64,000 bases of DNA, taken from NCBI GenBank assembly GCA_032622095.1, contig CP136061.1:48305797-48369796 (forward strand), given 5' to 3'. Made by a program: the position numbers and the translations under genes. The DNA is from Siphonodentalium dalli (lineage: Eukaryota; Mollusca; Scaphopoda; Gadilida; Siphonodentaliidae). Shown in pieces: positions 12,054 to 25,370 of the stretch (the stretch's first letter is position 1; the number at the start of each line of letters is the position of its first letter). Under the pieces are notes generated by a model. That model searched no databases, was not told the origin of the DNA, and saw nothing but the letters and a program-made list of their open reading frames with translations.

Positions 12054-12452
12054 TCATATACATTTTGAAGACCTCTGTTTGTCTGTCTGTATGTATGTCT
12101 GTCTGTCTGTATGTCATTTATACAAATCTACGATTCTCGACCGATCGGGACGAAACTTGGTACGTGTGTGTAGATTGACCAGGCGGTCGACGTTGTCGAA
12201 TTTTATCGGGTCGCCGAGCCCGTGGGACGCCAGCTTCGTGCATGCGCAGACGAGATATCGGAAACGGGTGGAGCTGTCGACTTGAAATTTGCTATGTGAA
12301 TGTATCTTGCCCCGGATACGAATTTTATCGGGTCGCCGAGCCCGTGCGACGCCAGCTTCGCGCATGCGCAGACCAGATCTCGGAAACGGGTGGAGCTATC
12401 GACTGAAATTTGGTTTTTAAATAGCCCGGGCAACGTCGGGCTCATCGGCTAG
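12054..12452 (+). mobile_element. Nested non-autonomous Helitron in unit 1
   Basis: The element begins TCTCATATACATTTTG after an A. It ends with a GC-rich hairpin (GCCCGggcaacgtCGGGC) followed by CTAG and then T. This is the 5'-TC...hairpin...CTRR-3' architecture inserted between A and T that defines Helitrons. It contains a (GTCT)n run and two internal copies of a GAATTTTATCGGGTCGCCGA-type repeat, each with a GCATGCGCAG core. The same internal sequence occurs inverted in the Helitrons at 46921-55529. No Rep or helicase is encoded. Confidence 0.85.
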
Positions 12453-14768
12453 TTTGATGTATTTCTATACTAGTTTGGTTGCTGTGGACACTAATCAAAT
12501 TATATTTGATACCGGATATGAGAAGATTTAGTTAAAAATCAATGACGAAATAGATATTTTTGACTTTCGATTGCAATATTCCCCGCCATTATGGGACATT
12601 GTAGGGACAAATTCTCGACATACAGATCATTATTATCGGATTAGGGTCCGACATAATTTACTGTTGTGCTAGCCAATACATGTTTTTCGTCTAAATGGAA
12701 ACAATCTAGTGAACTTTAACGAAAATTCCCAATTATACTACTTTCAGTAGCCATAGTGTCCCTATTTTTGGAAGTGATTGCCTAGTTTCTGCTAAAATGG
12801 ACACTAGTGGTTCATATCTGACGTCTAATGAGTATTAAGTACACTGGTGTGTTCGATTTGCGGTTATTCTGGACATTAAAATAATATTTGATTTTTCTTC
12901 GAAATTTAGTACAATCTATTTCGAATTTGAAGGGTCCAAATTCCCAATCCTCGTGATATGGCTCACAATGATCATACATTGATTTAAAATGGTGTGGTGT
13001 ATGTTGGCACAAATGGCCATTTAAACCATATTTCTTATAAATGGAAACGATCTGGTGAAATTTAGTGAAAATTGTCCAATTTTACCAATTTCGGTCGCCC
13101 TTTTGTCCGCCATTTTGATTTTTTACAATCAAAGTGTACACGAAATAACATACGTCTGTCATGGCAACAATAATAATTTGTTTATGTTGCATATTCCTGC
13201 CATTTGTATAACTTTAATTTAAATGACATTCATGTGTATATTTCATAAGAAACGGAAAATCATACATAAAAAACACAAATATGACCTTTTTTTCAAAATG
13301 CTCTAGAAAATTTTCCCCAAAGCGGGTTTCAGCGGATTTTGGATATCTTGTTCCCCAGGTTCTGCCCGACTAAATGACAGCAAAAAACAGCTTGTAAATA
13401 ATTTGTTCTAGGTACAATGCTTCAACGACCAGACTAGTCTGGTCGTTGAGATTCGATTTTGAGGTTAACCTAGAACAAATTGTTTACAAGCTGTTTTTGG
13501 TGTCATTTTGTCGGGCAGAATCTGGGGAACAATATATCCAAAAACCGCTAAAAATCCGCTATGGGGAAAAATTTCCACAGCTCGTTGAAATGGGGTACTA
13601 TTTATGGGTTTTTGTGTAAATTTTGCTGTTCCTTATTAGTCTAGTCAATCTGATGGAAAGAAAAACCCAACCGTGAACAAATTGCTATGCAATGTCTTTT
13701 GGTGTGTTGACTGTGACTATATCCATATGATAACATAACCAAAATCCGCGTGAATCCCAGAGTGGGAAAATCGTCATTTTTGGGTGAAAAGTGAGGAATA
13801 TGTAAACAAAAATGGTGAAAACTGTAATTTTCTGGTTGAGACTCAGATTTTAAGGTGAACCTATATTAAATTGGTAACAAGCTGTTGGTATAATTTTGTT
13901 GGGCAGAATATGGGGAACAATATATCCAAAATTCGCTTTGGGGGAAATTTTCCACATATCTTTGAAATAGGGTCCCATTTGTGTCCTTTTTGTGTCAAGT
14001 TTGCAGTTCCTTATTATTCCAGTCAAACGGATGGAAGGAAACGACCAACCATGAACAAAATTAGCTTTTGGTCTTTTTGAGTGTGATTATACTCACATAA
14101 TAACATATCCAAAATCCCCATGAACCAGAAGTCGTAATTTTTGAGTCAAAATACTGGAATATGTAAACAAAAATGGTGAAAATTGGAATTTTTTTAATAA
14201 ACAAATCTGCCAACCATAAACGCTCAGTCGAGTTCCCTGACTGCCAAATGTGACCATATAATAATATATCCAAAATATCCATGCGTTTAATGAAGGGAAA
14301 GTCGTTAATTTAGATACAAATGAAGAAAATGGTGAAAATTTGAATTTTTGTCTCCAGACTGGGGCCCCAATATTAAACTTGATCCATTTTTTCGTAATGA
14401 TGTCTGCTCCAACTAATTTGCCGCTAACATGTGGCCGTGAATATTACGGGGCAATATGGTGGCAATTTCCTGGAGTGTACTACCATTCACTACAGTGTCC
14501 TCTAAATGTATTAATGTGACAGAAACCTGCAACAACAAACAACGCATTATTACTGTTGCCATAGCATAATTATGCCTGTCATTTCGTGCATAATTTGACC
14601 CTAATACTATAAAATGGCGAATCCTAATCCGTTATAGTAAGTCATATCCCGAGGATTGGGCAATTCGGTGTCTAAGCAGTCTTCAAAATGACAGCGAAAA
14701 TGTCAGTCGGAAGTGAACAATTGAAGTGTATTTTTTCTTACGATATCGAATAAACGTATAGCCATGTG

Positions 14769-16265
14769 AGTATCCAAATCCATACGACGGGCGCCCCAAA
14801 TCCAAACATTGCTCCAAACCATCGACGGGGTGTCCCAATCCACCAAACGAGTTTCACAAACCACCAGACTGATGTAGACTGAGGTATGTATCTCCCCAAA
14901 CGATGCTCAACTGGTGTCAGTACTCACACATATAGTCCCCAAACCATGTATTTGGTATTCCAACTCACCCAAAATGAATGTCACAAGCCACTAAATGAAT
15001 GTCTCAATCGACCTGATTAAGGACCCAAACCAATCAACGAATGTTCCCAAACCACACCAGTAGTGCTCCATACGTTGCAACCTATGTTCGAAACAACATA
15101 ATAGGCGTGTCCCAAGCCATCCAGTAGGTTCCAGAAATATCCAATGAGTGTCCATAACCATCAGATGAGTAAAACATACAATGAGCACAAATTAAGTGCG
15201 TCAAACCACTCAATGAGTGCCCAAACCACGCAATGGGTGTACCACGGTTACCAAGCCATCCATCGGGTGTTCGAAACCCCACGATAGGCAGACATCCAAT
15301 ATGTAACCCATGCCATATGTCATACAACATACAACTGTCGTCTAAATCCATTCAACTGTAGTGTCCCAAACGACCCAACCAGTGACCCAAATCGGCCACG
15401 CAGTGTCTCAATGCACAAAAACCAGTATCTAAAATCTATAGCGAGTGTCCCAAACCACTCAATGTGAACACTCCACCAATTGGTGTCCCAAAAGCATCCA
15501 ACTGAAGTCACAAATTACCCAGCGGGTGACCCAAACCATAAAACTAACATCATAAACCATCCAACAAGTTTCCTATCCACCAACTGCACTGGACTGGTGT
15601 TGCGAACCAACAACCAACTGTCATATCAATACATCTACAATAGTGTACAAACATTCCATCGAGTATTTCACACGATCAAGTGAGTTTGTCAAACCATCCA
15701 ATGAGTTTACCAAAACATAGTTTGATATATTTGAAGGATGGTTTTGTGCTCTAGTTTGGGACACATATTAAATGACTGGGACATTCAGTGGGTGGTCTGA
15801 GACACTAGTTGGACGTTTTATACACTCCTGCTGGTTTTGATAATCATCGTGTGGCTTGGGACACCCATTGGGTGATTATGGACACTCATCTGTTGGTTTG
15901 GGACACCCATTGGATGGTTTGTGGTACACACTTGATGATTTGAGACACCCATTTGTGTGGTTTGGGATACCACATACATAAGTTGGGACACTCGATGGTT
16001 GACATATGGCAATCGTTGGATGGTATGGAACACACAATGGACTGGTTTAGGCACTAATTGGATGGTTTTTGACACTATTTGGGTGGACTGTTACATATTA
16101 TGTGGTTTGGGACACTCGTTGGCTGATTTGGAATGCCCCTTCTATGGACTGGGGTACTCACTGATTAATTTGGTATATTATTAAGAAGGCGGTTGAGACA
16201 CCTGTTGTGTGGTTTTACACTCCTTGGATGGTTTGGGACACGCGTTAAGTTGATTCTGACACTCA
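14769..16265. repeat. Orientation-switching minisatellite in unit 2
   Basis: This is the same core as in unit 1, with the change of orientation near 15729. It has the shorter left arm. Confidence 0.7.
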
Positions 16266-16658
16266 TCTCATATACATTTTGAAGACCTCTGTTTGTCTGT
16301 CTGTCTGTCTGTCTGTATGTCATTTATACAAATCTACGATTCTCGACCGATCGGGACGAAACTTGGTACGTGTGTGTAGATTGACCAGGCGGTCGACGTT
16401 GTCGAATTTTATCGGGTCGCCGAGCCCGTGGGACGCCAGCTTCGTGCATGCGCAGACGAGATATCGGAAACGGGTGGAGCTGTCGACTTGAAATTTGCTA
16501 TGTGAATGTATCTTGCCCCGGATACGAATTTTATCGGGTCGCCGAGCCCGTGCGACGCCAGCTTCGCGCATGCGCAGACCAGATCTCGGAAACGGGTGGA
16601 GCTATCGACTGAAATTTGGTTTTTGAATAGCCCGGGCAACGTCGGGCTCATCGGCTAG
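16266..16658 (+). mobile_element. Nested non-autonomous Helitron in unit 2
   Basis: It has the same TC start, terminal hairpin, CTAG end and A|T insertion point as in unit 1. The (GTCT)n run differs in length and composition, consistent with microsatellite slippage after amplification of the array. Confidence 0.85.
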
Positions 16659-18969
16659 TTTGATGTATTTCTATACTAGTTTGGTTGCTGTGGACACTAA
16701 TCAAATTATATTTGATACCGGATATGAGAAGATTTAGTTAAAAATCAATGACGAAATAGATATTTTTGACTTTCGATTGCAATATTCCCCGCCATTATGG
16801 GACATTGTAGGGACAAATTCTCGACATACAGATCATTATTATCGGATTAGGGTCCGACATAATTTACTGTTGTGCTAGCCAATACATGTTTTTCGTCTAA
16901 ATGGAAACAATCTAGTGAACTTTAACGAAAATTCCCAATTATACTACTTTCAGTAGCCATAGTGTCCCTATTTTTGGAAGTGATTGCCTAGTTTCTGCTA
17001 AAATGGACACTAGTGGTTCATATCTGACGTCTAATGCGTATTAAGTACACTGGTGTGTTCGATTTGCGGTTATTCTGGACATTAAAATAATATTTGATTT
17101 TTCTTCGAAATTTAGTACAATCTATTTCGAATTTGAAGGGTCCAAATTCCCAATCCTCGTGATATGGCTCACAATGATCATACATTGATTTAAAATGGTG
17201 TGGTGTATGTTGGCACAAATGGCCATTTAAACCATATTTCTTATAAATGGAAACGATCTGGTGAAATTTAGTGAAAATTGTCCAATTTTACCAATTTCGG
17301 TCGCCCTTTTGTCCGCCATTTTGATTTTTTACAATCAAAGTGTACACGAAATAACATACGTCTGTCATGGCAACAATAATAATTTGTTTATGTTGCATAT
17401 TCCTGCCATTTGTATAACTTTAATTTAAATGACATTCATGTGTATATTTCATAAGAAACGGAAAATCATACATAAAAAACACAAATATGACCTTTTTTTC
17501 AAAATGCTCTAGAAAATTTTCCCCAAAGCGGGTTTCAGCGGATTTTGGATATCTTGTTCCCCAGGTTCTGCCCGACTAAATGACAGCAAAAAACAGCTTG
17601 TAAACAATTTGTTCTAGGTACAATGCTTCAACGACCAGACTAGTCTGGTCGTTGAGATTCGATTTTGAGGTTAACCTAGAACAAATTGTTTACAAGCTGT
17701 TTTTGGTGTCATTTTGTCGGGCAGAATCTGGGGAACAATATATCCAAAAACCGCTAAAAATCCGCTATGGGGAAAAATTTCCACAGCTCGTTGAAATGGG
17801 GTACTATTTATGGGTTTTTGTGTAAATTTTGCTGTTCCTTATTAGTCTAGTCAATCTGATGGAAAGAAAAACCCAACCGTGAACAAATTGCTATGCAATG
17901 TCTTTTGGTGTGTTGACTGTGACTATATCCATATGATAACATAACCAAAATCCGCGTGAATCCCAGAGTGGGAAAATCGTCATTTTTGGGTGAAAAGTGA
18001 GGAATATGTAAACAAAAATGGTGAAAACTGTAATTTTCTGGTTGAGACTCAGATTTTAAGGTGAACCTATATTAAATTGGTAACAAGCTGTTGGTATAAT
18101 TTTGTTGGGCAGAATATGGGGAACAATATATCCAAAATTCGCTTTGGGGGAAATTTTCCACATATCTTTGAAATAGGGTCCCATTTGTGTCCTTTTTGTG
18201 TCAAGTTTGCAGTTCCTTATTATTCCAGTCAAACGGATGGAAGGAAACGACCAACCATGAACAAAATTAGCTTTTGGTCTTTTTGAGTGTGATTATACTC
18301 ACATAATAACATATCCAAAATCCCCATGAACCAGAAGTCGTAATTTTTGAGTCAAAATACTGGAATATGTAAACAAAAATGGTGAAAATTGGAATTTTTT
18401 TAATAAACAAATCTGCCAACCATAAACGCTCAGTCGAGTTCCCTGACTGCCAAATGTGACCATATAATAATATATCCAAAATATCCATGCGTTTAATGAA
18501 GGGAAAGTCGTTAATTTAGATACAAATGAAGAAAATGGTGAAAATTTGAATTTTTGTCTCCAGACTGGGGCCCCAATATTAAACTTGATCCATTTTTTCG
18601 TAATGATGTCTGCTCCAACTAATTTGCCGCTAACATGTGGCCGTGAATATTACGGGGCAATATGGTGGCAATTTCCTGGGGTGTACTACCATTCACTACA
18701 GTGTCCTCTAAATGTATTAATGTGACAGAAACCTGCAACAACAAACAACGCATTATTACTGTTGCCATAGCATAATTATGCCTGTCATTTCGTGCATAAT
18801 TTGACCCTAATACTATAAAATGGCGAATCCTAATCCGTTATAGTAAGTCATATCCCGAGGATTGGGCAATTCGGTGTCTAAGCAGTCTTCAAAATGACAG
18901 CGAAAATGTCAGTCGGAAGTGAACAATTGAAGTGTATTTTTTCTTACGATATCGAATAAACGTATAGCC

Positions 18970-20617
18970 AATATGTAGTCATATATGCCTCCATACGAGT
19001 TTGCAAAGCCACCAATAGTTTCATAATACATCAAATGATTGTCCCAAACCACACAACGAGTCCGCCAAACCATATACAGAGTTACAAAACCCATATGGTA
19101 TCCAAAAAAAAAACAACATGTGAGTATCCAAATCCATACGACGGGCGCCCCAAATCCAAACATTGCTCCAAACCATCGACGGGGTGTCCCAATCCACCAA
19201 ACGAGTTTCACAAACCACCAGACTGATGTAGACTGAGGTATGTATCTCCCCAAACGATGCTCAACTGGTGTCAGTACTCACACATATAGTCCCCAAACCA
19301 TGTATTTGGTATTCCAACTCACTCAAAATGAATGTCACAAGCCACTAAATGAATGTCTCAATCGACCTGATTAAGGACCCAAACCAATCAACGAATGTTT
19401 CCAAACCACACCAGTAGTACTCCATACGTTGCAACCTATGTTCGAAACAACATAATAGGCGTGTCCCAAGCCATCCAGTAGGTTCCAGAAATATCCAATG
19501 AGTGTCCATAACCATCAGATGAGTAAAACATACAATGAGCACAAATTAAGTGCGTCAAACCACTCAATGGGTGCCCAAACCACGCAATGGGTGTACCACG
19601 GTTACCAAGCCATCCATCGGGTGTTCGAAACCACACGATAGGCAGACATCCAATATGTAACCCATGCCATATGTCATACAACATACAACTGTCGTCTAAA
19701 TCCATTCAACTGTAGTGTCCCAAACGACCCAACCAGTGACCCAATCGGCCACGCAGTGTCTCAATGCACAAAACCAGTATCTAAAATCTATAGCGAGTGT
19801 CCCAAACCACTCAATGTGAACACTCCACCAATTGGTGTCCCAAAAGCATCCAACTGAAGTCACAAATTACCCAGCAGGTGACCCAAACCATAAAACTAAC
19901 ATCATAAACCATCCAACAAGTTTCCTATCCACCAACTGCACTGGACTGGTGTTGCGAACCAACAACCAACTGTCATATCAATACATCTACAATAGTGTAC
20001 AAACATTCCATCGAGTATTTCACACGATCAAGTGAGTTTGTCAAACCATCCAATGAGTTTACCAAAACATAGTTTGATATATTTGAAGGATGGTTTTGTG
20101 CTCTAGTTTGGGACACATATTAAATGACTGGGACATTCAGTGGGTGGTCTGAGACACTAGTTGGACGTTTTATACACTCCTGCTGGTTTTGATAATCATC
20201 GTGTGGCTTGGGACACCCATTGGGTGATTATGGACACTCATCTGTTGGTTTGGGACACCCATTGGATGGTTTGTGGTACACACTTGATGATTTGAGACAC
20301 CCATTTGTGTGGTTTGTGATACCACATACATAAGTTGGGACACTCGATGGTTGACATATGGCAATCGTTGGATGGTATGGAACACACATTGGACTGGTTT
20401 AGGCACTAATTGGTTGGTTTTTGACACTATTTGGGTGGACTGTTACATATTATGTGGTTTGGGACACTCGTTGGCTGATTTGGAATGCCCCTTCTATGGA
20501 CTGGGGTACTCACTGATTAATTTGGTATATTATTAAGAAGGCGGTTGAGACACCTGTTGTGTGGTTTTACACTCCTTGGATGGTTTGGGACACGCGTTAA
20601 GTTGTTTCTGACACTCA
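18970..20617. repeat. Orientation-switching minisatellite in unit 3
   Basis: This is the longer form of the core. The extra piece contains the same CCAAACCA...GAGT-type repeats plus a run of about nine A residues near 19107. The orientation reverses near 20080. Confidence 0.7.
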
Positions 20618-20639
20618 TCTCATATACATTTTGAGGACC

Positions 20640-20672
<33 letters not shown>

Positions 20673-21014
20673 ATGTCATTTATACAAATCTACGATTCTC
20701 GACCGATCGGGACGAAACTTGGTACGTGTGTGTAGATTGACCAGGCGGTCGACGTTGTCGAATTTTATCGAGTCGCCGAGCCCGTGCGACGCCAGCTTCG
20801 TGCATGCGCAGACGAGATATCGGAAACGGGTGGAGCTGTCGACTTGAAATTTGCTATGTGAATGTATCTTGCCCCGGATACGAATTTTATCGGGTCGCCG
20901 AGCCCGTGCGACGCCAGCTTCGCGCATGCGCAGACCAGATCTCGGAAACGGGTGGAGCTATCGACTGAAATTTGGTTTTTGAATAGCCCGGGCAACGTCG
21001 GGCTCATCGGCTAG
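20618..21014 (+). mobile_element. Nested non-autonomous Helitron in unit 3
   Basis: Same boundaries and insertion point as in the other units. It has TTTTGAGGACC near the 5' end, where units 1 and 2 have TTTTGAAGACC, a variant shared with unit 4. Confidence 0.85.
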
Positions 21015-23325
21015 TTTGATGTATTTCTATACTAGTTTGGTTGCTGTGGACACTAATCAAATTATATTTGATACCGGATATGAGAAGATTTAGTTAAAAA
21101 TCAATGACGAAATAGATATTTTTGACTTTCGATTGCAATATTCCCCGCCATTATGGGACATTGTAGGGACAAATTCTCGACATACAGATCATTATTATCG
21201 GATTAGGGTCCGACATAATTTACTGTTGTGCTAGCCAATACATGTTTTTCGTCTAAATGGAAACAATCTAGTGAACTTTAACGAAAATTCCCAATTATAC
21301 TACTTTCAGTAGCCATAGTGTCCCTATTTTTGGAAGTGATTGCCTAGTTTCTGCTAAAATGGACACTAGTGGTTCATATCTGACGTCTAATGAGTATTAA
21401 GTACACTGGTGTGTTCGATTTGCGGTTATTCTGGACATTAAAATAATATTTGATTTTTCTTCGAAATTTAGTACAATCTATTTCGAATTTGAAGGGTCCA
21501 AATTCCCAATCCTCGTGATATGGCTCACAATGATCATACATTGATTTAAAATGGTGTGGTGTATGTTGGCACAAATGGCCATTTAAACCATATTTCTTAT
21601 AAATGGAAACGATCTGGTGAAATTTAGTGAAAATTGTCCAATTTTACCAATTTCGGTCGCCCTTTTGTCCGCCATTTTGATTTTTTACAATCAAAGTGTA
21701 CACGAAATAACATACGTCTGTCATGGCAACAATAATAATTTGTTTATGTTGCATATTCCTGCCATTTGTATAACTTTAATTTAAATGACATTCATGTGTA
21801 TATTTCATAAGAAACGGAAAATCATACATAAAAAACACAAATATGACCTTTTTTTCAAAATGCTCTAGAAAATTTTCCCCAAAGCGGGTTTCAGCGGATT
21901 TTGGATATCTTGTTCCCCAGGTTCTGCCCGACTAAATGACAGCAAAAAACAGCTTGTAAACAATTTGTTCTAGGTACAATGCTTCAACGACCAGACTAGT
22001 CTGGTCGTTGAGATTCGATTTTAAGGTTAACCTAGAACAAATTGTTTACAAGCTGTTTTTGGTGTCATTTTGTCGGGCAGAATCTGGGGAACAATATATC
22101 CAAAAACCGCTAAAAATCCGCTATGGGGAAAAATTTCCACAGCTCGTTGAAATGGGGTACTATTTATGGGTTTTTGTGTAAATTTTGCTGTTCCTTATTA
22201 GTCTAGTCAATCTGATGGAAAGAAAAACCCAACCGTGAACAAATTGCTATGCAATGTCTTTTGGTGTGTTGACTGTGACTATATCCATATGATAACATAA
22301 CCAAAATCCGCGTGAATCCCAGAGTGGGAAAATCGTCATTTTTGGGTGAAAAGTGAGGAATATGTAAACAAAAATGGTGAAAACTGTAATTTTCTGGTTG
22401 AGACTCAGATTTTAAGGTGAACCTATATTAAATTGGTAACAAGCTGTTGGTATAATTTTGTTGGGCAGAATATGGGGAACAATATATCCAAAATTCGCTT
22501 TGGGGGAAATTTTCCACATATCTTTGAAATAGGGTCCCATTTGTGTCCTTTTTGTGTCAAGTTTGCAGTTCCTTATTATTCCAGTCAAACGGATGGAAGG
22601 AAACGACCAACCATGAACAAAATTAGCTTTTGGTCTTTTTGAGTGTGATTATACTCACATAATAACATATCCAAAATCCCCATGAACCAGAAGTCGTAAT
22701 TTTTGAGTCAAAATACTGGAATATGTAAACAAAAATGGTGAAAATTGGAATTTTTTTAATAAACAAATCTGCCAACCATAAACGCTCAGTCGAGTTCCCT
22801 GACTGCCAAATGTGACCATATAATAATATATCCAAAATATCCATGCGTTTAATGAAGGGAAAGTCGTTAATTTAGATACAAATGAAGAAAATGGTGAAAA
22901 TTTGAATTTTTGTCTCCAGACTGGGGCCCCAATATTAAACTTGATCCATTTTTTCGTAATGATGTCTGCTCCAACTAATTTGCCGCTAACATGTGGCCGT
23001 GAATATTACGGGGCAATATGGTGGCAATTTCCTGGGGTGTACTACCATTCACTACAGTGTCCTCTAAATGTATTAATGTGACAGAAACCTGCAACAACAA
23101 ACAACGCATTATTACTGTTGCCATAGCATAATTATGCCTGTCATTTCGTGCATAATTTGACCCTAATACTATAAAATGGCGAATCCTAATCCGTTATAGT
23201 AAGTCATATCCCGAGGATTGGGCAATTCGGTGTCTAAGCAGTCTTCAAAATGACAGCGAAAATGTCAGTCGGAAGTGAACAATTGAAGTGTATTTTTTCT
23301 TACGATATCGAATAAACGTATAGCC

Positions 23326-24973
23326 AATATGTAGTCATATATGCCTCCATACGAGTTTGCAAAGCCACCAATAGTTTCATAATACATCAAATGATTGTCC
23401 CAAACCACACAACGAGTCCGCCAAACCATATACAGAGTTACAAAACCCATATGGTATCCAAAAAAAAAACAACATGTGAGTATCCAAATCCATACGACGG
23501 GCGCCCCAAATCCAAACATTGCTCCAAACCATCGACGGGGTGTCCCAATCCACCAAACGAGTTTCACAAACCACCAGACTGATGTAGACTGAGGTATGTA
23601 TCTCCCCAAACGATGCTCAACTGGTGTCAGTACTCACACATATAGTCCCCAAACCATGTATTTGGTATTCCAACTCACTCAAAATGAATGTCACAAGCCA
23701 CTAAATGAATGTCTCAATCGACCTGATTAAGGACCCAAACCAATCAACGAATGTTTCCAAACCACACCAGTAGTACTCCATACGTTGCAACCTATGTTCG
23801 AAACAACATAATAGGCGTGTCCCAAGCCATCCAGTAGGTTCCAGAAATATCCAATGAGTGTCCATAACCATCAGATGAGTAAAACATACAATGAGCACAA
23901 ATTAAGTGCGTCAAACCACTCAATGGGTGCCCAAACCACGCAATGGGTGTACCACGGTTACCAAGCCATCCATCGGGTGTTCGAAACCACACGATAGGCA
24001 GACATCCAATATGTAACCCATGCCATATGTCATACAACATACAACTGTCGTCTAAATCCATTCAACTGTAGTGTCCCAAACGACCCAACCAGTGACCCAA
24101 TCGGCCACGCAGTGTCTCAATGCACAAAACCAGTATCTAAAATCTATAGCGAGTGTCCCAAACCACTCAATGTGAACACTCCACCAATTGGTGTCCCAAA
24201 AGCATCCAACTGAATTCACAAATTACCCAGCAGGTGACCCAAACCATAAAACTAACATCATAAACCATCCAACAAGTTTCCTATCCACCAACTGCACTGG
24301 ACTGGTGTTGCGAACCAACAACCAACTGTCATATCAATACATCTACAATAGTGTACAAACATTCCATCGAGTATTTCACACGATCAAGTGAGTTTGTCAA
24401 ACCATCCAATGAGTTTACCAAAACATAGTTTGATATATTTGAAGGATGGTTTTGTGCTCTAGTTTGGGACACATATTAAATGACTGGGACATTCAGTGGG
24501 TGGTCTGAGACACTAGTTGGACGTTTTATACACTCCTGCTGGTTTTGATAATCATCGTGTGGCTTGGGACACCCATTGGGTGATTATGGACACTCATCTG
24601 TTGGTTTGGGACACCCATTGGATGGTTTGTGGTACACACTTGATGATTTGAGACACCCATTTGTGTGGTTTGTGATACCACATACATAAGTTGGGACACT
24701 CGATGGTTGACATATGGCAATCGTTGGATGGTATGGAACACACATTGGACTGGTTTAGGCACTAATTGGATGGTTTTTGACACTATTTGGGTGGACTGTT
24801 ACATATTATGTGGTTTGGGACACTCGTTGGCTGATTTGGAATGCCCCTTCTATGGACTGGGGTACTCACTGATTAATTTGGTATATTATTAAGAAGGCGG
24901 TTGAGACACCTGTTGTGTGGTTTTACACTCCTTGGATGGTTTGGGACACGCGTTAAGTTGTTTCTGACACTCA
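23326..24973. repeat. Orientation-switching minisatellite in unit 4
   Basis: Long form as in unit 3, reversing near 24436. Confidence 0.7.
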
Positions 24974-24995
24974 TCTCATATACATTTTGAGGACC

Positions 24996-25028
<33 letters not shown>

Positions 25029-25370
25029 ATGTCATTTATACAAATCTACGATTCTCGACCGATCGGGACGAAACTTGGCACGTGTGTGTAGATTGACCAG
25101 GCGGTCGACGTTGTCGAATTTTATCGAGTCGCCGAGCCCGTGCGACGCCAGCTTCGTGCATGCGCAGACGAGATATCGGAAACGGGTGGAGCTGTCGACT
25201 TGAAATTTGCTATGTGAATGTATCTTGCCCCGGATACGAATTTTATCGGGTCGCCGAGCCCGTGCGACGCCAGCTTCGCGCATGCGCAGACCAGATCTCG
25301 GAAACGGGTGGAGCTATCGACTGAAATTTGGTTTTTGAATAGCCCGGGCAACGTCGGGCTCATCGGCTAG
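24974..25370 (+). mobile_element. Nested non-autonomous Helitron in unit 4
   Basis: Same boundaries as in the other units: TC start after A, hairpin, CTAG before T. Confidence 0.85.

Larger units (their letters stand above)
9224..13434. mobile_element. Tandem-array unit 1: 4.2-kb non-autonomous TIR element
   Basis: This is the first of four head-to-tail units. The left end (GTCTGGTCGTTGA...) is the reverse complement of the right end (...TCAACGACCAGAC), giving TIRs of about 130-140 bp (9224-9362 and 13308-13434) with a few mismatches and a small indel. The dinucleotide TA lies immediately outside both ends, as expected for an element with TA target duplications. The TIR sequence recurs in diverged form at about 9616-10010. 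The centre is a minisatellite that reverses orientation near 11515, and a Helitron sits at 12054-12452. No transposase frame is visible, so the element is non-autonomous or its coding part is lost. Small open frames repeat in every unit only because the DNA does. Confidence 0.8.
13437..17640. mobile_element. Tandem-array unit 2: 4.2-kb TIR element
   Basis: This unit is nearly identical to unit 1, with scattered substitutions and small indels, and shares with it the shorter minisatellite (a stretch of about 150 bp present in units 3 and 4 is missing). Its left TIR directly follows the right TIR of unit 1 with a single shared TA (13435-13436), giving the palindromic junction CCAGACTAGTCTGG. Confidence 0.85.
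17643..21996. mobile_element. Tandem-array unit 3: 4.35-kb TIR element
   Basis: The unit is 4354 bp long. It carries an extra stretch of about 150 bp (about 18970-19118) at the start of the minisatellite that units 1 and 2 lack. The missing piece is bounded by short CA/ATG words, which suggests a deletion in the shorter units. It shares one TA with unit 2 (17641-17642). It is closest in sequence to unit 4. Confidence 0.85.

Noticed and set aside
10777-12445. Sets of 60-89 codon frames repeated in every 4.2-kb unit
   Set aside because: They recur only because the DNA is duplicated. Composition follows the minisatellite and the Helitron, with no recognisable motif.
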